Part shown: positions 1-7,779 of the stretch, piece after piece
Position numbering within the stretch: the first letter of the stretch is position 1
Layout of the letters: every line of letters begins with the position of its first letter
NCBI GenBank assembly: GCA_900343135.1
Contig: OPYK01000005.1
Span: 1 to 64,000, forward strand
Reading direction: 5' to 3'
Length of the DNA: 64,000 nucleotides
DNA from: Atopobium massiliense
GTDB taxonomy: Bacteria; Actinomycetota; Coriobacteriia; Coriobacteriales; Atopobiaceae
Program-made: the position numbers and the translations under genes
The notes under the pieces: model-generated
Seen by the model: the letters and a program-made list of their open reading frames with translations, nothing else
Told to the model about the DNA's origin: nothing
The model's database searches: none

Positions 1-205
1 CTCAAAGACGAGAAAGCATATACCCCGATACATATGGAAACGCTGTGGTGTGGTCAGAACTACATCACAGCGATCCTTATCCTTATACAACAGAATAACT
101 TATTTACACACTTTTTGTCCTATAGCTCCAACCTTACGTTGGCACAGCCTTGCGCATATGTGCAGCTCTTTGGCGTTATAACTCTCTTACAATACCTGCA
201 ACGTT

Positions 206-1936
206 CTAACTTTCAGCCAGCGGCGTATCCATAATGTTGAGGTATATCAGGTAGGTAATTCCCCAAAAGATAGCACATATCACAAGTGCACAGGCACAAT
301 ACAAGATGTCACTAGGAATAAAAAGCATAAGAGGATTAAAGCATACAAGCAGGGTAATGCTTATGCTCACATACGCCATCATCATCATAGCAAAAGCGAA
401 TGTGGGTCGCTTTATTGCCTGGGTGATGGAGTGCGTATCATCCCATGAAAAATTGGGCTGGTGTGCGTCCATAGAAAACGCGAGTATTTGCATAAAAAGC
501 GTTATGGAAATTGGGGTTATGAGCAGCACAAACCGTTCGGCCAAGCCGAGAGGTAGAAATACGTTGTAAAGAATTTCACACAGAGCAATAGCTATATACG
601 ATGGAATTAACGCTTCGGTGAGCTTTGCATGGTACAGCGTTTTTGCAGGTATGGGGGCTGTTTGCATGTGCCACCATTTATTGCCCTCGAGTGTAATTGT
701 GTAAAGCGCGATAGGAGCAGCCATCATGTACACAGGTATATCTGCAGCTACGGTGCATGCTATGCGTATTGGAAATGGTGCGTCGGCAAGCATGAATTGG
801 TACACCAAGCAAAATATCAACGCGATTACAACCATCAGAAGCAATATGATCCCCAGGTTTATAAACAGTGCAAACGTGCGTTTAAAGAAGCGTGCATCTT
901 TGGCAATAATGGCGCGGAATGCTGATTTATAGCTTGCGGGTAATACTGCTTCGTGAGCAGCGCCAGCATCTTCAATCATAGTAGCACCCGCGTTGCTATT
1001 AGCAACCTCATTACGCGTATTTCCAGCTGCTAGCTGGTCAAACGTAAATGTGCGTGCTGATTTTTTTACGCCTTTAAGCGCGATAATGGCGTCGAGATTG
1101 CGCGAAATCCACGTCATAAACACGGCGTATACCACGACACCCGGCGTTGCAATCATAAGAAGCGCAAGTAGATCGCCCTCGCACGCCTGAGTAAAGAGGT
1201 TGAGGACTTGCGGCATTATATTGAATTTGTCCACGAGAGGAACTATCACCTCGCGCGCTTCGGGAATAATCATACAGTAGGAAAAGATGATAAAGGGCGC
1301 AATAATTACGCAGGAAATAAGGCCAACAAGCAGCGTTTTTCCTGCGCGGAACGTGCGGTTGAGCTCGTAGCCGATGATAAAAACGCCAATGCTCATTATC
1401 GACACATACATGGGACCTATGATGGTGCCAAACAGCATAAGGCGCATTATCGAGAGTATGTCGGCAAAACGTATCCACACTATTGAAGCGCAGCCCAAAA
1501 AGTAAAGTGCCGTTATAAACGATCCGGTTAAACCGCTGATAATGCGTGACCAGGCTATAGTGCTTGTTGACACGGGTAAGGATCGGATTTGTTCGTAGCG
1601 ATTTGTTTCAAAGAGCGTTGTGCCAAGTGAGATAAAGTCGTTGATAAGGATAACAATAACGCTTGTCATGAGTGCCCACGCCGGTATTGCACCCGGACCA
1701 AACGTGTTAGCAATTTGAGCATAAAAATTTATGAGTATAGCGCCTATGTATATAAGCACGAAGCCCGTAAGGATTGTGCTCGATACTTTGGGGTTTATCA
1801 GGCGTTTTTTGTTCATGTGTTTTGGTAAAAACGCTTGCCTGCGTCTATTGCGTAAATCGGCTTTTAGGATGGTAGTAATTTGGCGAAGCAGCGTTGGTGC
1901 GGCGTTTTGCGTGGAGGTGATTACATCGTGCGTCAT
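206..1936 (-). CDS. ABC-2 type exporter permease
   Basis: Integral membrane protein of 576 residues with about twelve hydrophobic segments, six before and six after a soluble loop at roughly residues 285-350. This two-block layout fits the membrane part of an ABC exporter in which two 6-TM units are joined. Its start codon lies one base after the stop of the ATP-binding gene at 1938-2855, so the two are almost certainly co-transcribed and form one transporter. The exported substrate cannot be told from sequence. Family assignment is by topology and gene pairing; no signature motif was seen. Confidence 0.75.
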   Translation of the reverse strand: MTHDVITSTQNAAPTLLRQITTILKADLRNRRRQAFLPKHMNKKRLINPKVSSTILTGFVLIYIGAILINFYAQIANTFGPGAIPAWALMTSVIVILINDFISLGTTLFETNRYEQIRSLPVSTSTIAWSRIISGLTGSFITALYFLGCASIVWIRFADILSIMRLMLFGTIIGPMYVSIMSIGVFIIGYELNRTFRAGKTLLVGLISCVIIAPFIIFSYCMIIPEAREVIVPLVDKFNIMPQVLNLFTQACEGDLLALLMIATPGVVVYAVFMTWISRNLDAIIALKGVKKSARTFTFDQLAAGNTRNEVANSNAGATMIEDAGAAHEAVLPASYKSAFRAIIAKDARFFKRTFALFINLGIILLLMVVIALIFCLVYQFMLADAPFPIRIACTVAADIPVYMMAAPIALYTITLEGNKWWHMQTAPIPAKTLYHAKLTEALIPSYIAIALCEILYNVFLPLGLAERFVLLITPISITLFMQILAFSMDAHQPNFSWDDTHSITQAIKRPTFAFAMMMMAYVSISITLLVCFNPLMLFIPSDILYCACALVICAIFWGITYLIYLNIMDTPLAES

Positions 1937-1937
1937 G

Positions 1938-2855
1938 CTACATCACATCGGTTTCGTGCTCGTTTATGGCTGTACGTGCATTGGTCTGCGCCTGAGCTTG
2001 CACAGTTGCTTGAGCGTTTTCGCCTAACTCGTCCATAAACAGCGTTTCAAGCGACGCATTCTGCGTGAGCTGCGCCATGGTGCCCTGTGCAACAAGGCGG
2101 CCATCCTTAATCATCGCCGCTTTATTACACAGCTTTTCGGCAACTTCAAGTACGTGCGTTGAATAAAACACCGCACCGCCGTTTTCGCAAATCTCGTGCA
2201 TAACTTCCTTAAAATGGAGCGTTGCTTCGGGGTCGAGACCAACAAACGGCTCGTCAAGAATAAGAAGCTGCGGATTGTGCAAAAGTGCAGCTATAATGGC
2301 AAGTTTTTGCTTCATACCGTGTGAAAAATCGGCAGCACGCATATTCAGCTTTGAAGTTATGTCAAACATGTCGGCATACTTTTGCATGCGCGCTTTAGCC
2401 TGAGCTTGCGAGATGCCATACATGTCGGCAACAAACTGCAAATACTCGATGCCCGTAAGGTATTCGTACACGCTTGGGTTGTCGGGCAGGTACGAAAACA
2501 CCCGTTTAGCTGCGATGGGGTCGTCCACAATGGAGTGGCCGCCAATGGTAATGGTGCCTTTGTCAAAGGAGTGAATGCCAACAACACTTTTTATGGTGGT
2601 TGTTTTACCTGCGCCGTTAGGGCCGATAAACGCAAAAATGTCGCCCGGCTCTACACGCAAGCTAAGGTCGCGCACCGCAAACGTGATGGCCGATTGCGGG
2701 CGGGACGGCTGTGTTGCGTGGTTATCTTGGCTAGCTTGGCTTTTACCTGCGCCTTTGGATGTATTTGTAAAGGTAGTGAGTTTATTTGCTAGTTTTTTGA
2801 ACATGCCCGGCTTTTGCGCCTGGTATGTTTTGGTGAGGTGCTCTATGTAAAGCAT
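1938..2855 (-). CDS. ABC transporter ATP-binding protein
   Basis: Nucleotide-binding subunit of 305 residues that powers the adjacent permease. Walker A GPNGAGKT is at residues 77-84, the signature-like FSHGMKQK follows, and Walker B is LLILDEPFVGLD. The start is set at the ATG at 2855, which has an AGGAG ribosome site. An open frame continues about 94 codons upstream but is not protein-like. An insertion of about 35 polar residues (roughly 18-55) separates the first strand from the next beta strand, which is longer than usual for the fold. The C-terminus is Ala/Gln/Thr rich. The class is certain; the substrate is unknown. Confidence 0.88.
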   Translation of the reverse strand: MLYIEHLTKTYQAQKPGMFKKLANKLTTFTNTSKGAGKSQASQDNHATQPSRPQSAITFAVRDLSLRVEPGDIFAFIGPNGAGKTTTIKSVVGIHSFDKGTITIGGHSIVDDPIAAKRVFSYLPDNPSVYEYLTGIEYLQFVADMYGISQAQAKARMQKYADMFDITSKLNMRAADFSHGMKQKLAIIAALLHNPQLLILDEPFVGLDPEATLHFKEVMHEICENGGAVFYSTHVLEVAEKLCNKAAMIKDGRLVAQGTMAQLTQNASLETLFMDELGENAQATVQAQAQTNARTAINEHETDVM

Positions 2856-3379
2856 AAGCGCTCCTTTTTCGAAGGGCTCGTCGCCGTAAATTAATATCGA
2901 TATGATATCACACTTTGCTCGGTGTGCGGACGCATTTTCCCGCGCGTGTCCATACAACGGCGTGCCAAGCTGTCCATCTTTTTGTGCGCTCCCAACATTT
3001 GAAAATAAATCAAATCCCGCTAAAAAAATTGGGGGGTGCGGACAAAACTTGCCTTGACTCTTGTTTTTCTGACCTTTGCATTCCGCCACATCTGAAACTC
3101 CATGCAGCACATGCATAGCGTTATTCCGCCCGTTCATCCTTTCAGGCGCATTTCAGGCTGTTAAACCATCAGCGCTCAAAAAATAACCTCTCGCCAAAAT
3201 CATTAAGCAACCTAATTGGCCTCACTATATACTAGCGTTGTTGTCACGTTGGTTATTGGGCGCGTATGGTGTTGCTACGGTTGTTTAAGTTGTAACCTGT
3301 TGTAGTCACAACCTGTTGCATTTCGCATTATCTTACGATCTGTGCATTGCCATAACCCTTTTGTTTGGAGTTGATTGTC
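2856..3379. other. Intergenic region between divergent transporter genes
   Basis: These 524 bases lie between the exporter operon (minus) and the solute-binding lipoprotein (plus) and should hold both promoters. Two direct copies of AACCTGTTG sit 16 bases apart at 3294-3302 and 3310-3318, upstream of the lipoprotein gene, and could be a regulator site. A TATACT box lies near 3228 without a convincing -35. A six-G run lies near 3031. No protein-coding gene is visible. Confidence 0.4.
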
Positions 3380-4573
3380 ATGGATATTGCTAAGTTGCCA
3401 CATTCTGCATGCTCGTTAAAGCATGCTCCACACTGTATTAATCGTCGCTCTTTTATTTCTGCAGCTACGGCAAGCGTTGTAGCAGCTGGACTTCTTTCGG
3501 CTGCTGGTTGTGAGCAACAAACAAACGAAGCAACTAAACAATCGAAAGAGTCAAAAGACACAAGTCGTATTGCCGATCAAGCAACCATCGATGCAGCAAA
3601 AAAAGATGGCAGCCTTGTTATTTATGCGTCGTGCGAAGAGCAGCATGTCCAAGCGTGTGCCGAAAAGTTCAAGGAGCTTTTTGGTATTGACGTAAGCTAT
3701 CAGCGGCTTTCAACGGGTGAAGTTCAGGCAAAAGTTGAGGAAGAAGCAGGTAACCCATCAGCGGATGTGTGGTTTGGTGGAACGCTCGACCCGTATAATG
3801 TTGCCGTAACAAAAGGCCTGCTTGAAGCCTATAAAGCACGTAATGCATCGCATCTTATTTCAAACGTATTTAGGGATCCGGATGGCTATTGGTATGGCAT
3901 TTACAAAGGTATATTAGGGTTTCTATATAACCAAGATGAGCTATCTCGCAGAAAGCTGGAGCCTCCCCAAGATTGGCCCGATTTACTAAAGCCTGAGTAT
4001 AAGGGTTTAATTTGGGCATCTAATTACAATACTGCAGGTACAGCCAAGCTTATTATGAATACCGTTTTTAAAAAATATGGGCACGATAAAGGCATTGAGT
4101 TTTTAGTGCAGCTTGATAAAAATATTGCGATATACACAAAAAGTGGTTCAGGGCCTTCGAAAAACGTTGGTAGCGGCGAATGTACTATTGGTATCGACTT
4201 TTTGCATGGTGCAATTTATCAAACGGTTGATAATGGTTATACAAATATTGGCATGGTTGTGCCTAGTTCTGGCGCGTCGTACGAAGTGGGCGCAACTGCG
4301 ATCTTTAAGGGTGCAAAACATCCAAATGCTGCGCGTTTATGGGTTGAGTTTGCGCTTTCGCCACAGTGTGTGGAGCGTGCGCAGGAGGTTGGCGCATATC
4401 AATTCTTGGTAATCGACGACGCTAAACAGCCAGATAAGGCTACGGAGTTTGGTCTTGATGCTAATAATGTTATGGATTATAACTTTAAGGATGCCAAGGA
4501 ACACACTGAGCAGTATGTGAAGGACGTAATGGCTGCACTTAAGGGTGGCGACGATCGTTTTAAGACGGCGTAG
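3380..4573 (+). CDS. Tat-exported lipoprotein, ABC solute-binding protein (AfuA/PotD-like)
   Basis: Extracellular solute-binding protein of 397 residues. The N-terminus carries a twin-arginine motif (NRRSFIS, Arg22-Arg23) followed by a hydrophobic stretch and the lipobox LSAAGC, which predicts Tat export and lipid anchoring at Cys44. The mature part resembles the periplasmic-binding type II family that carries iron(III), polyamines or phosphate esters (COG1840-like). Motifs such as NPSADVWFGG and the late GAKHPNAARLWVEFALS are typical of that family. ATG 3380 is preferred because GGAG lies nine bases before it; an in-frame TTG at 3365 is less likely. No permease or ATPase gene is adjacent, so it is an orphan binding protein here. 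Ligand unknown. Confidence 0.8.
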   Translation: MDIAKLPHSACSLKHAPHCINRRSFISAATASVVAAGLLSAAGCEQQTNEATKQSKESKDTSRIADQATIDAAKKDGSLVIYASCEEQHVQACAEKFKELFGIDVSYQRLSTGEVQAKVEEEAGNPSADVWFGGTLDPYNVAVTKGLLEAYKARNASHLISNVFRDPDGYWYGIYKGILGFLYNQDELSRRKLEPPQDWPDLLKPEYKGLIWASNYNTAGTAKLIMNTVFKKYGHDKGIEFLVQLDKNIAIYTKSGSGPSKNVGSGECTIGIDFLHGAIYQTVDNGYTNIGMVVPSSGASYEVGATAIFKGAKHPNAARLWVEFALSPQCVERAQEVGAYQFLVIDDAKQPDKATEFGLDANNVMDYNFKDAKEHTEQYVKDVMAALKGGDDRFKTA

Positions 4574-4677
4574 ACAATAGCGCTGTTGTTTGCGCTGTTG
4601 TTGGCGGTTGACATGGAATTTTGTAAGAAGTGGCTGAGTATTTCTTGGCCACTTTTTTACTAGTCTACCTTTTGCTA

Positions 4678-4707
4678 TTGAAAAATCCTCCGGGGGGGGG
4701 GTATACT
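4678..4707 (+). promoter_or_regulatory. Promoter with a 10-G tract in the spacer (candidate phase-variable switch)
   Basis: A -35 box TTGAAA (4678-4683) and a -10 box TATACT (4702-4707) are separated by 18 bases, of which the last ten are guanines (4692-4701) that abut the -10 box. Loss of one G would give the optimal 17-base spacer. This matches the known design of phase-variable promoters in Neisseria porA and opc. The surface protein gene starts 85 bases downstream. Box assignment is by eye. Confidence 0.65.
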
Positions 4708-4791
4708 ATCGGTGCCTGTCCTACAAGTTGGTGCGCGCCAACTTTTGCGCTAGGACGGCATATAACCACATATGTACCTGTTGGAGATGCC

Positions 4792-6720
4792 ATGAAATCA
4801 CAGTTTACACGTACCCAGGCGCTCTCGTTAGTTAGTTTGAAGGCTCATTGTAAGCCTCTGCTGAAGTTGCTTATTACCTTTAGTATCATAAGTCTATTGT
4901 TTGCGCAGCTTGGTGCTGCATCACTTTGTTATGCCGCCACGCCTGCAGCTTCGTTGGACGCTGATAAACCTGTTAAGCTTACCAATGAGCAGATGAAGCA
5001 ATACTATTTTATAAATCTAACGCTGCAATACAAAGCTCTTGATACGCGCATTGTTCCAGGTGATAAGACTACATTCATACAACCTGACAGTGATTTTGGT
5101 CTTTTGGATACCTCATGGCAAAATGGTGCGAACTCTGATCCTGCATGTAGAAAGCAACATAATGATGTACTTGCAAAGTATCGTGCGGTAAAGTTTCGCT
5201 TTTTTGATAATACAACTAACCAAGAAGCAACCAACATCAAAGAGCTTGATTTTGGTGACCCTGTAAATATCAGCAGGATCTTTTTCGGCTTTAATCCCGA
5301 TCATGAATATAAGATTTCCATTGTTGGTGAAACGGTACCATCTCCTGTTGCGCTAGGTTTTAGCTTGCGACATGCCGATCATACGAGCCCTGTTGCCACA
5401 ACGCTTACCTTTCAAATAAATAAAAAATATTCCTACAACAGTGGTGTTCCAGTGGAAAAAGGCGATAATTGGAATATTCCTTATCAGTTTATAGATCTTA
5501 AAGACCATTTTGTGAAAACAACTCTTTTTATGCTGCCCATGGAGTTTATATTTGCTAATTCTGCAGATGACGCGAAAGATGCACTAACAATTGAAAAAGA
5601 CCCGATAACTGCAGATAAGTATTCGTTTGTGTATCACAACGAGAAGATTTTTAAGCGCGTGCGTATCAAAGATAATAAGCTGGATATTCCAACAGAGGTG
5701 CCCAAGCGTGCTGGTTATAAGTTTTTAGGCTGGGGCTATAATCTACTGTTTCCTAAAAAAGCAGATGGAACGCCAGACGATGATCAAAATGCCTATACTA
5801 TACACAATCTATTGGAATGTACGCGTCAAAGTAATTTAACACTTGATCAGAAAAATAAGTGTTACAGCGATTATACCAACTGGGCTGCAGAGACACTTCG
5901 CTTTGATGCAAGACACATGCGCTCAGCGTATCAGTGGTCTATTATTCGAGATGGTGTGATTAACAAGTATGGCATGCAAAAAGACTTTTTACATGCCGAG
6001 TCGCCGGTATTTATTGTGTTTGCTGTTTGGAAAAAGCTTCCTTCATATACAGTAACGTTTGATCCTAACGGTGGCGTGCTTACTGGTGCTGCTCACGTGC
6101 AGGTAAACGAAGGGGATTTAGTGCCAAAACCAATTGATCCCACCAAGCGAAATTGCACGTTTTTGGGTTGGTTTGTAAAAGACAAACAATGGGATTTTAA
6201 TTCTCAGAAAGTTATGTCTGCGGTTACGCTTGTTGCAATGTGGAAGGAAAATCCTAAGAAAGAGGATGAAGACCCACGGTTTGGAACGCTGTACCGCCTG
6301 TACAACCCGTACACCCACGAGCATTTCTTTACTGCAGAAACGGTAGAGAATGACAACTTGGTGCGTCTTGGCTGGAAGAGTGAAGGCGGTGTAGGCTACA
6401 TTTACAAACATGCAGAAAAAGGTGGTGTGTACCGCTTGTACAATCCAACCACAGGTGAGCACCACTACACAACCAAAGAAAACGAAGTTGCAAACTGCGT
6501 TAAGGCAGGATGGAAAAACGAAGGTGTAAAGTGGTTTAGCGCTCAAAATAAAGAGGTAACACTGAACAAGCTTTACAGCATGTACAACCCCTACGAAAAG
6601 AAGTTTTATCATCACTACACAGCCGATGCCGATGAGATTGCCAAGATGGTGAAAGCAGGCTGGCGTAAAGAAGAAGTAAAGTGGTGCACGTTGCCAGTTT
6701 CATACATCATTAAAAAATAA
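4792..6720 (+). CDS. Secreted surface protein with InlB-like repeat and C-terminal DUF5648-like repeats
   Basis: Predicted secreted protein of 642 residues. Residues 1-48 form a signal peptide. A central region shares motifs with the neighbouring surface protein at 7780-9600 (DSDFG; the VPSP/IPSP element; GYKFLGW against GYTFVGW). An InlB B-repeat or Flg_new-like unit begins near residue 418 (VTFDPNGG and FLGWF). Residues 498-642 hold three DUF5648-like units built on YRLYNP...GEHHYTT...AGW, nearly identical to the end of the giant protein at 27853-33369. No LPXTG motif or C-terminal membrane anchor is seen, so the DUF5648 module may bind the wall; that is inference. ATG 4792 is chosen for its GGAG and the signal peptide it opens. 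Confidence 0.8.
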   Translation: MKSQFTRTQALSLVSLKAHCKPLLKLLITFSIISLLFAQLGAASLCYAATPAASLDADKPVKLTNEQMKQYYFINLTLQYKALDTRIVPGDKTTFIQPDSDFGLLDTSWQNGANSDPACRKQHNDVLAKYRAVKFRFFDNTTNQEATNIKELDFGDPVNISRIFFGFNPDHEYKISIVGETVPSPVALGFSLRHADHTSPVATTLTFQINKKYSYNSGVPVEKGDNWNIPYQFIDLKDHFVKTTLFMLPMEFIFANSADDAKDALTIEKDPITADKYSFVYHNEKIFKRVRIKDNKLDIPTEVPKRAGYKFLGWGYNLLFPKKADGTPDDDQNAYTIHNLLECTRQSNLTLDQKNKCYSDYTNWAAETLRFDARHMRSAYQWSIIRDGVINKYGMQKDFLHAESPVFIVFAVWKKLPSYTVTFDPNGGVLTGAAHVQVNEGDLVPKPIDPTKRNCTFLGWFVKDKQWDFNSQKVMSAVTLVAMWKENPKKEDEDPRFGTLYRLYNPYTHEHFFTAETVENDNLVRLGWKSEGGVGYIYKHAEKGGVYRLYNPTTGEHHYTTKENEVANCVKAGWKNEGVKWFSAQNKEVTLNKLYSMYNPYEKKFYHHYTADADEIAKMVKAGWRKEEVKWCTLPVSYIIKK

Positions 6721-6735
6721 GGTGCTGTACTGAAA

Positions 6736-6770
6736 GCAGGCGCCCGCATCATATGACACGTGGCGCCTGC
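6736..6770. terminator. Hairpin between convergent genes
   Basis: Perfect 9-bp inverted repeat GCAGGCGCC / GGCGCCTGC with a 17-base loop between the 3' ends of the surface protein gene and the Pr6Pr-like gene. There is no long T-run on either side, so it is a probable but atypical bidirectional terminator. Confidence 0.5.
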
Positions 6771-6787
6771 GTCATCACCGGTCGCAC

Positions 6788-7540
6788 TTAGCGTTTGCGC
6801 GACTTCATAATATGCAAAAAACCGGCAGCCATACCCAAAAATATCAGCGCAAATACCACGATAAAGTAGAATACGCCAATGCCGAGGCTGGTAGATGACA
6901 CGTGTCCGGGGTTAAAGCCAAACCACCCTGTTTGTGCACCAAAGTTGAGAAAATTGTAGGGTGCGAGCATGGTTTGCTTCCAGCGCACGCCAAACGCAAG
7001 CGAGAGCACGCACACGTATGCCACATATACAAGCGGCGGAATTACGCCAAATAGCAGCTCGAATGGGCGCGGCTCAAAATCCCTGTCGTAAAAAAAGAAA
7101 TCAGCAACTGCACACAGTGGACCTACAACGTGAGTGGCAAAACTTGCGCAATAGTTTTGCATAAACGCGCCCAAAAATCCATGGCTGCTCGTGGGAGCAA
7201 GAAAGCATGTGTACAGAAAGAATGTAACAAAAATCGAGAGCGTTGCAACGAATTTGATGCGGTACCACCTATGCTGAGCTGCAGTGTTGCAATTATGCCC
7301 ACCTTGCTGTTGCTGCTGTCTGTGCAGCCGCCACAGAGCGGCCACCAGTACGCACGTCATCGCAATATTGGATAAATTCGTAAAATATGTTAGGGAAAAA
7401 AGTCCTTCCCAGTTCATACTCATGCCGTATACGCTGGCGCAGATGGACGCAATTTTGAGCAAGTACGCTCCCCAAGGCGCGCTCATTTGTTGTGCATACG
7501 CACTGTGAGCAGGCGTTTGTGTATTGTGTTCAGGCGGCAT
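6788..7540 (-). CDS. Pr6Pr-like integral membrane protein
   Basis: Membrane protein of 250 residues with about six hydrophobic segments. The FTNLSN motif in TM2 and the conserved spacing of a loop ending in FFFYDRD resemble the Pr6Pr family of six-helix membrane proteins of unknown function. ATG 7540 is preceded by AAGGAG. The frame stays open about 57 codons further upstream but shows no ribosome site. It stands alone on the minus strand between two surface protein genes that read the other way. Confidence 0.65.
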   Translation of the reverse strand: MPPEHNTQTPAHSAYAQQMSAPWGAYLLKIASICASVYGMSMNWEGLFSLTYFTNLSNIAMTCVLVAALWRLHRQQQQQGGHNCNTAAQHRWYRIKFVATLSIFVTFFLYTCFLAPTSSHGFLGAFMQNYCASFATHVVGPLCAVADFFFYDRDFEPRPFELLFGVIPPLVYVAYVCVLSLAFGVRWKQTMLAPYNFLNFGAQTGWFGFNPGHVSSTSLGIGVFYFIVVFALIFLGMAAGFLHIMKSRKR

Positions 7541-7658
7541 ATGTCTCCTTTCAATCGTCTTGGCGCTTTGCGGTATGGCTGTATAGTGTAACGCATTTTT
7601 GCAAAACAACCCTCGACAGCAGCAGGTCTGTGGCGCGCAGCTATTCCGCGCTATTTCC

Positions 7659-7703
7659 TTGCCGCTACAAATAAATATGGAGATAATATGGAGCGGGGGG
7701 GGG
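7659..7703 (+). promoter_or_regulatory. Promoter followed by a 9-G tract at the predicted transcription start
   Basis: TTGCCG (7659-7664), a 17-base spacer and GATAAT (7682-7687) form a plausible promoter. The nine guanines at 7695-7703 then fall at about +1 to +9, so their length could alter start-site choice or allow reiterative initiation. Other box choices are possible; no good -10 lies just after the tract. Confidence 0.45.
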
Positions 7704-7779
7704 CTATGCATTTCAATGCTGAAAGGTTGCTTAAAATTGAAACCAGTTCAGATTAAGGCGGTTCTAACACGGAGGAATT

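Noticed and set aside
34-234. Open frame of 66 codons at the left edge
   Set aside because: No ribosome site, no family features, overlaps the end of the permease gene.
3031-3036. Six-G run in the intergenic region
   Set aside because: Too short for reliable slippage and not placed in a clear promoter.
2900-3060. Possible fourth copy of the inverted-repeat element upstream of the ABC exporter
   Set aside because: It has ATTTGAAAATA and GCATTTTCCC motifs but no second arm and no TTGACACG block, so the match is too weak.
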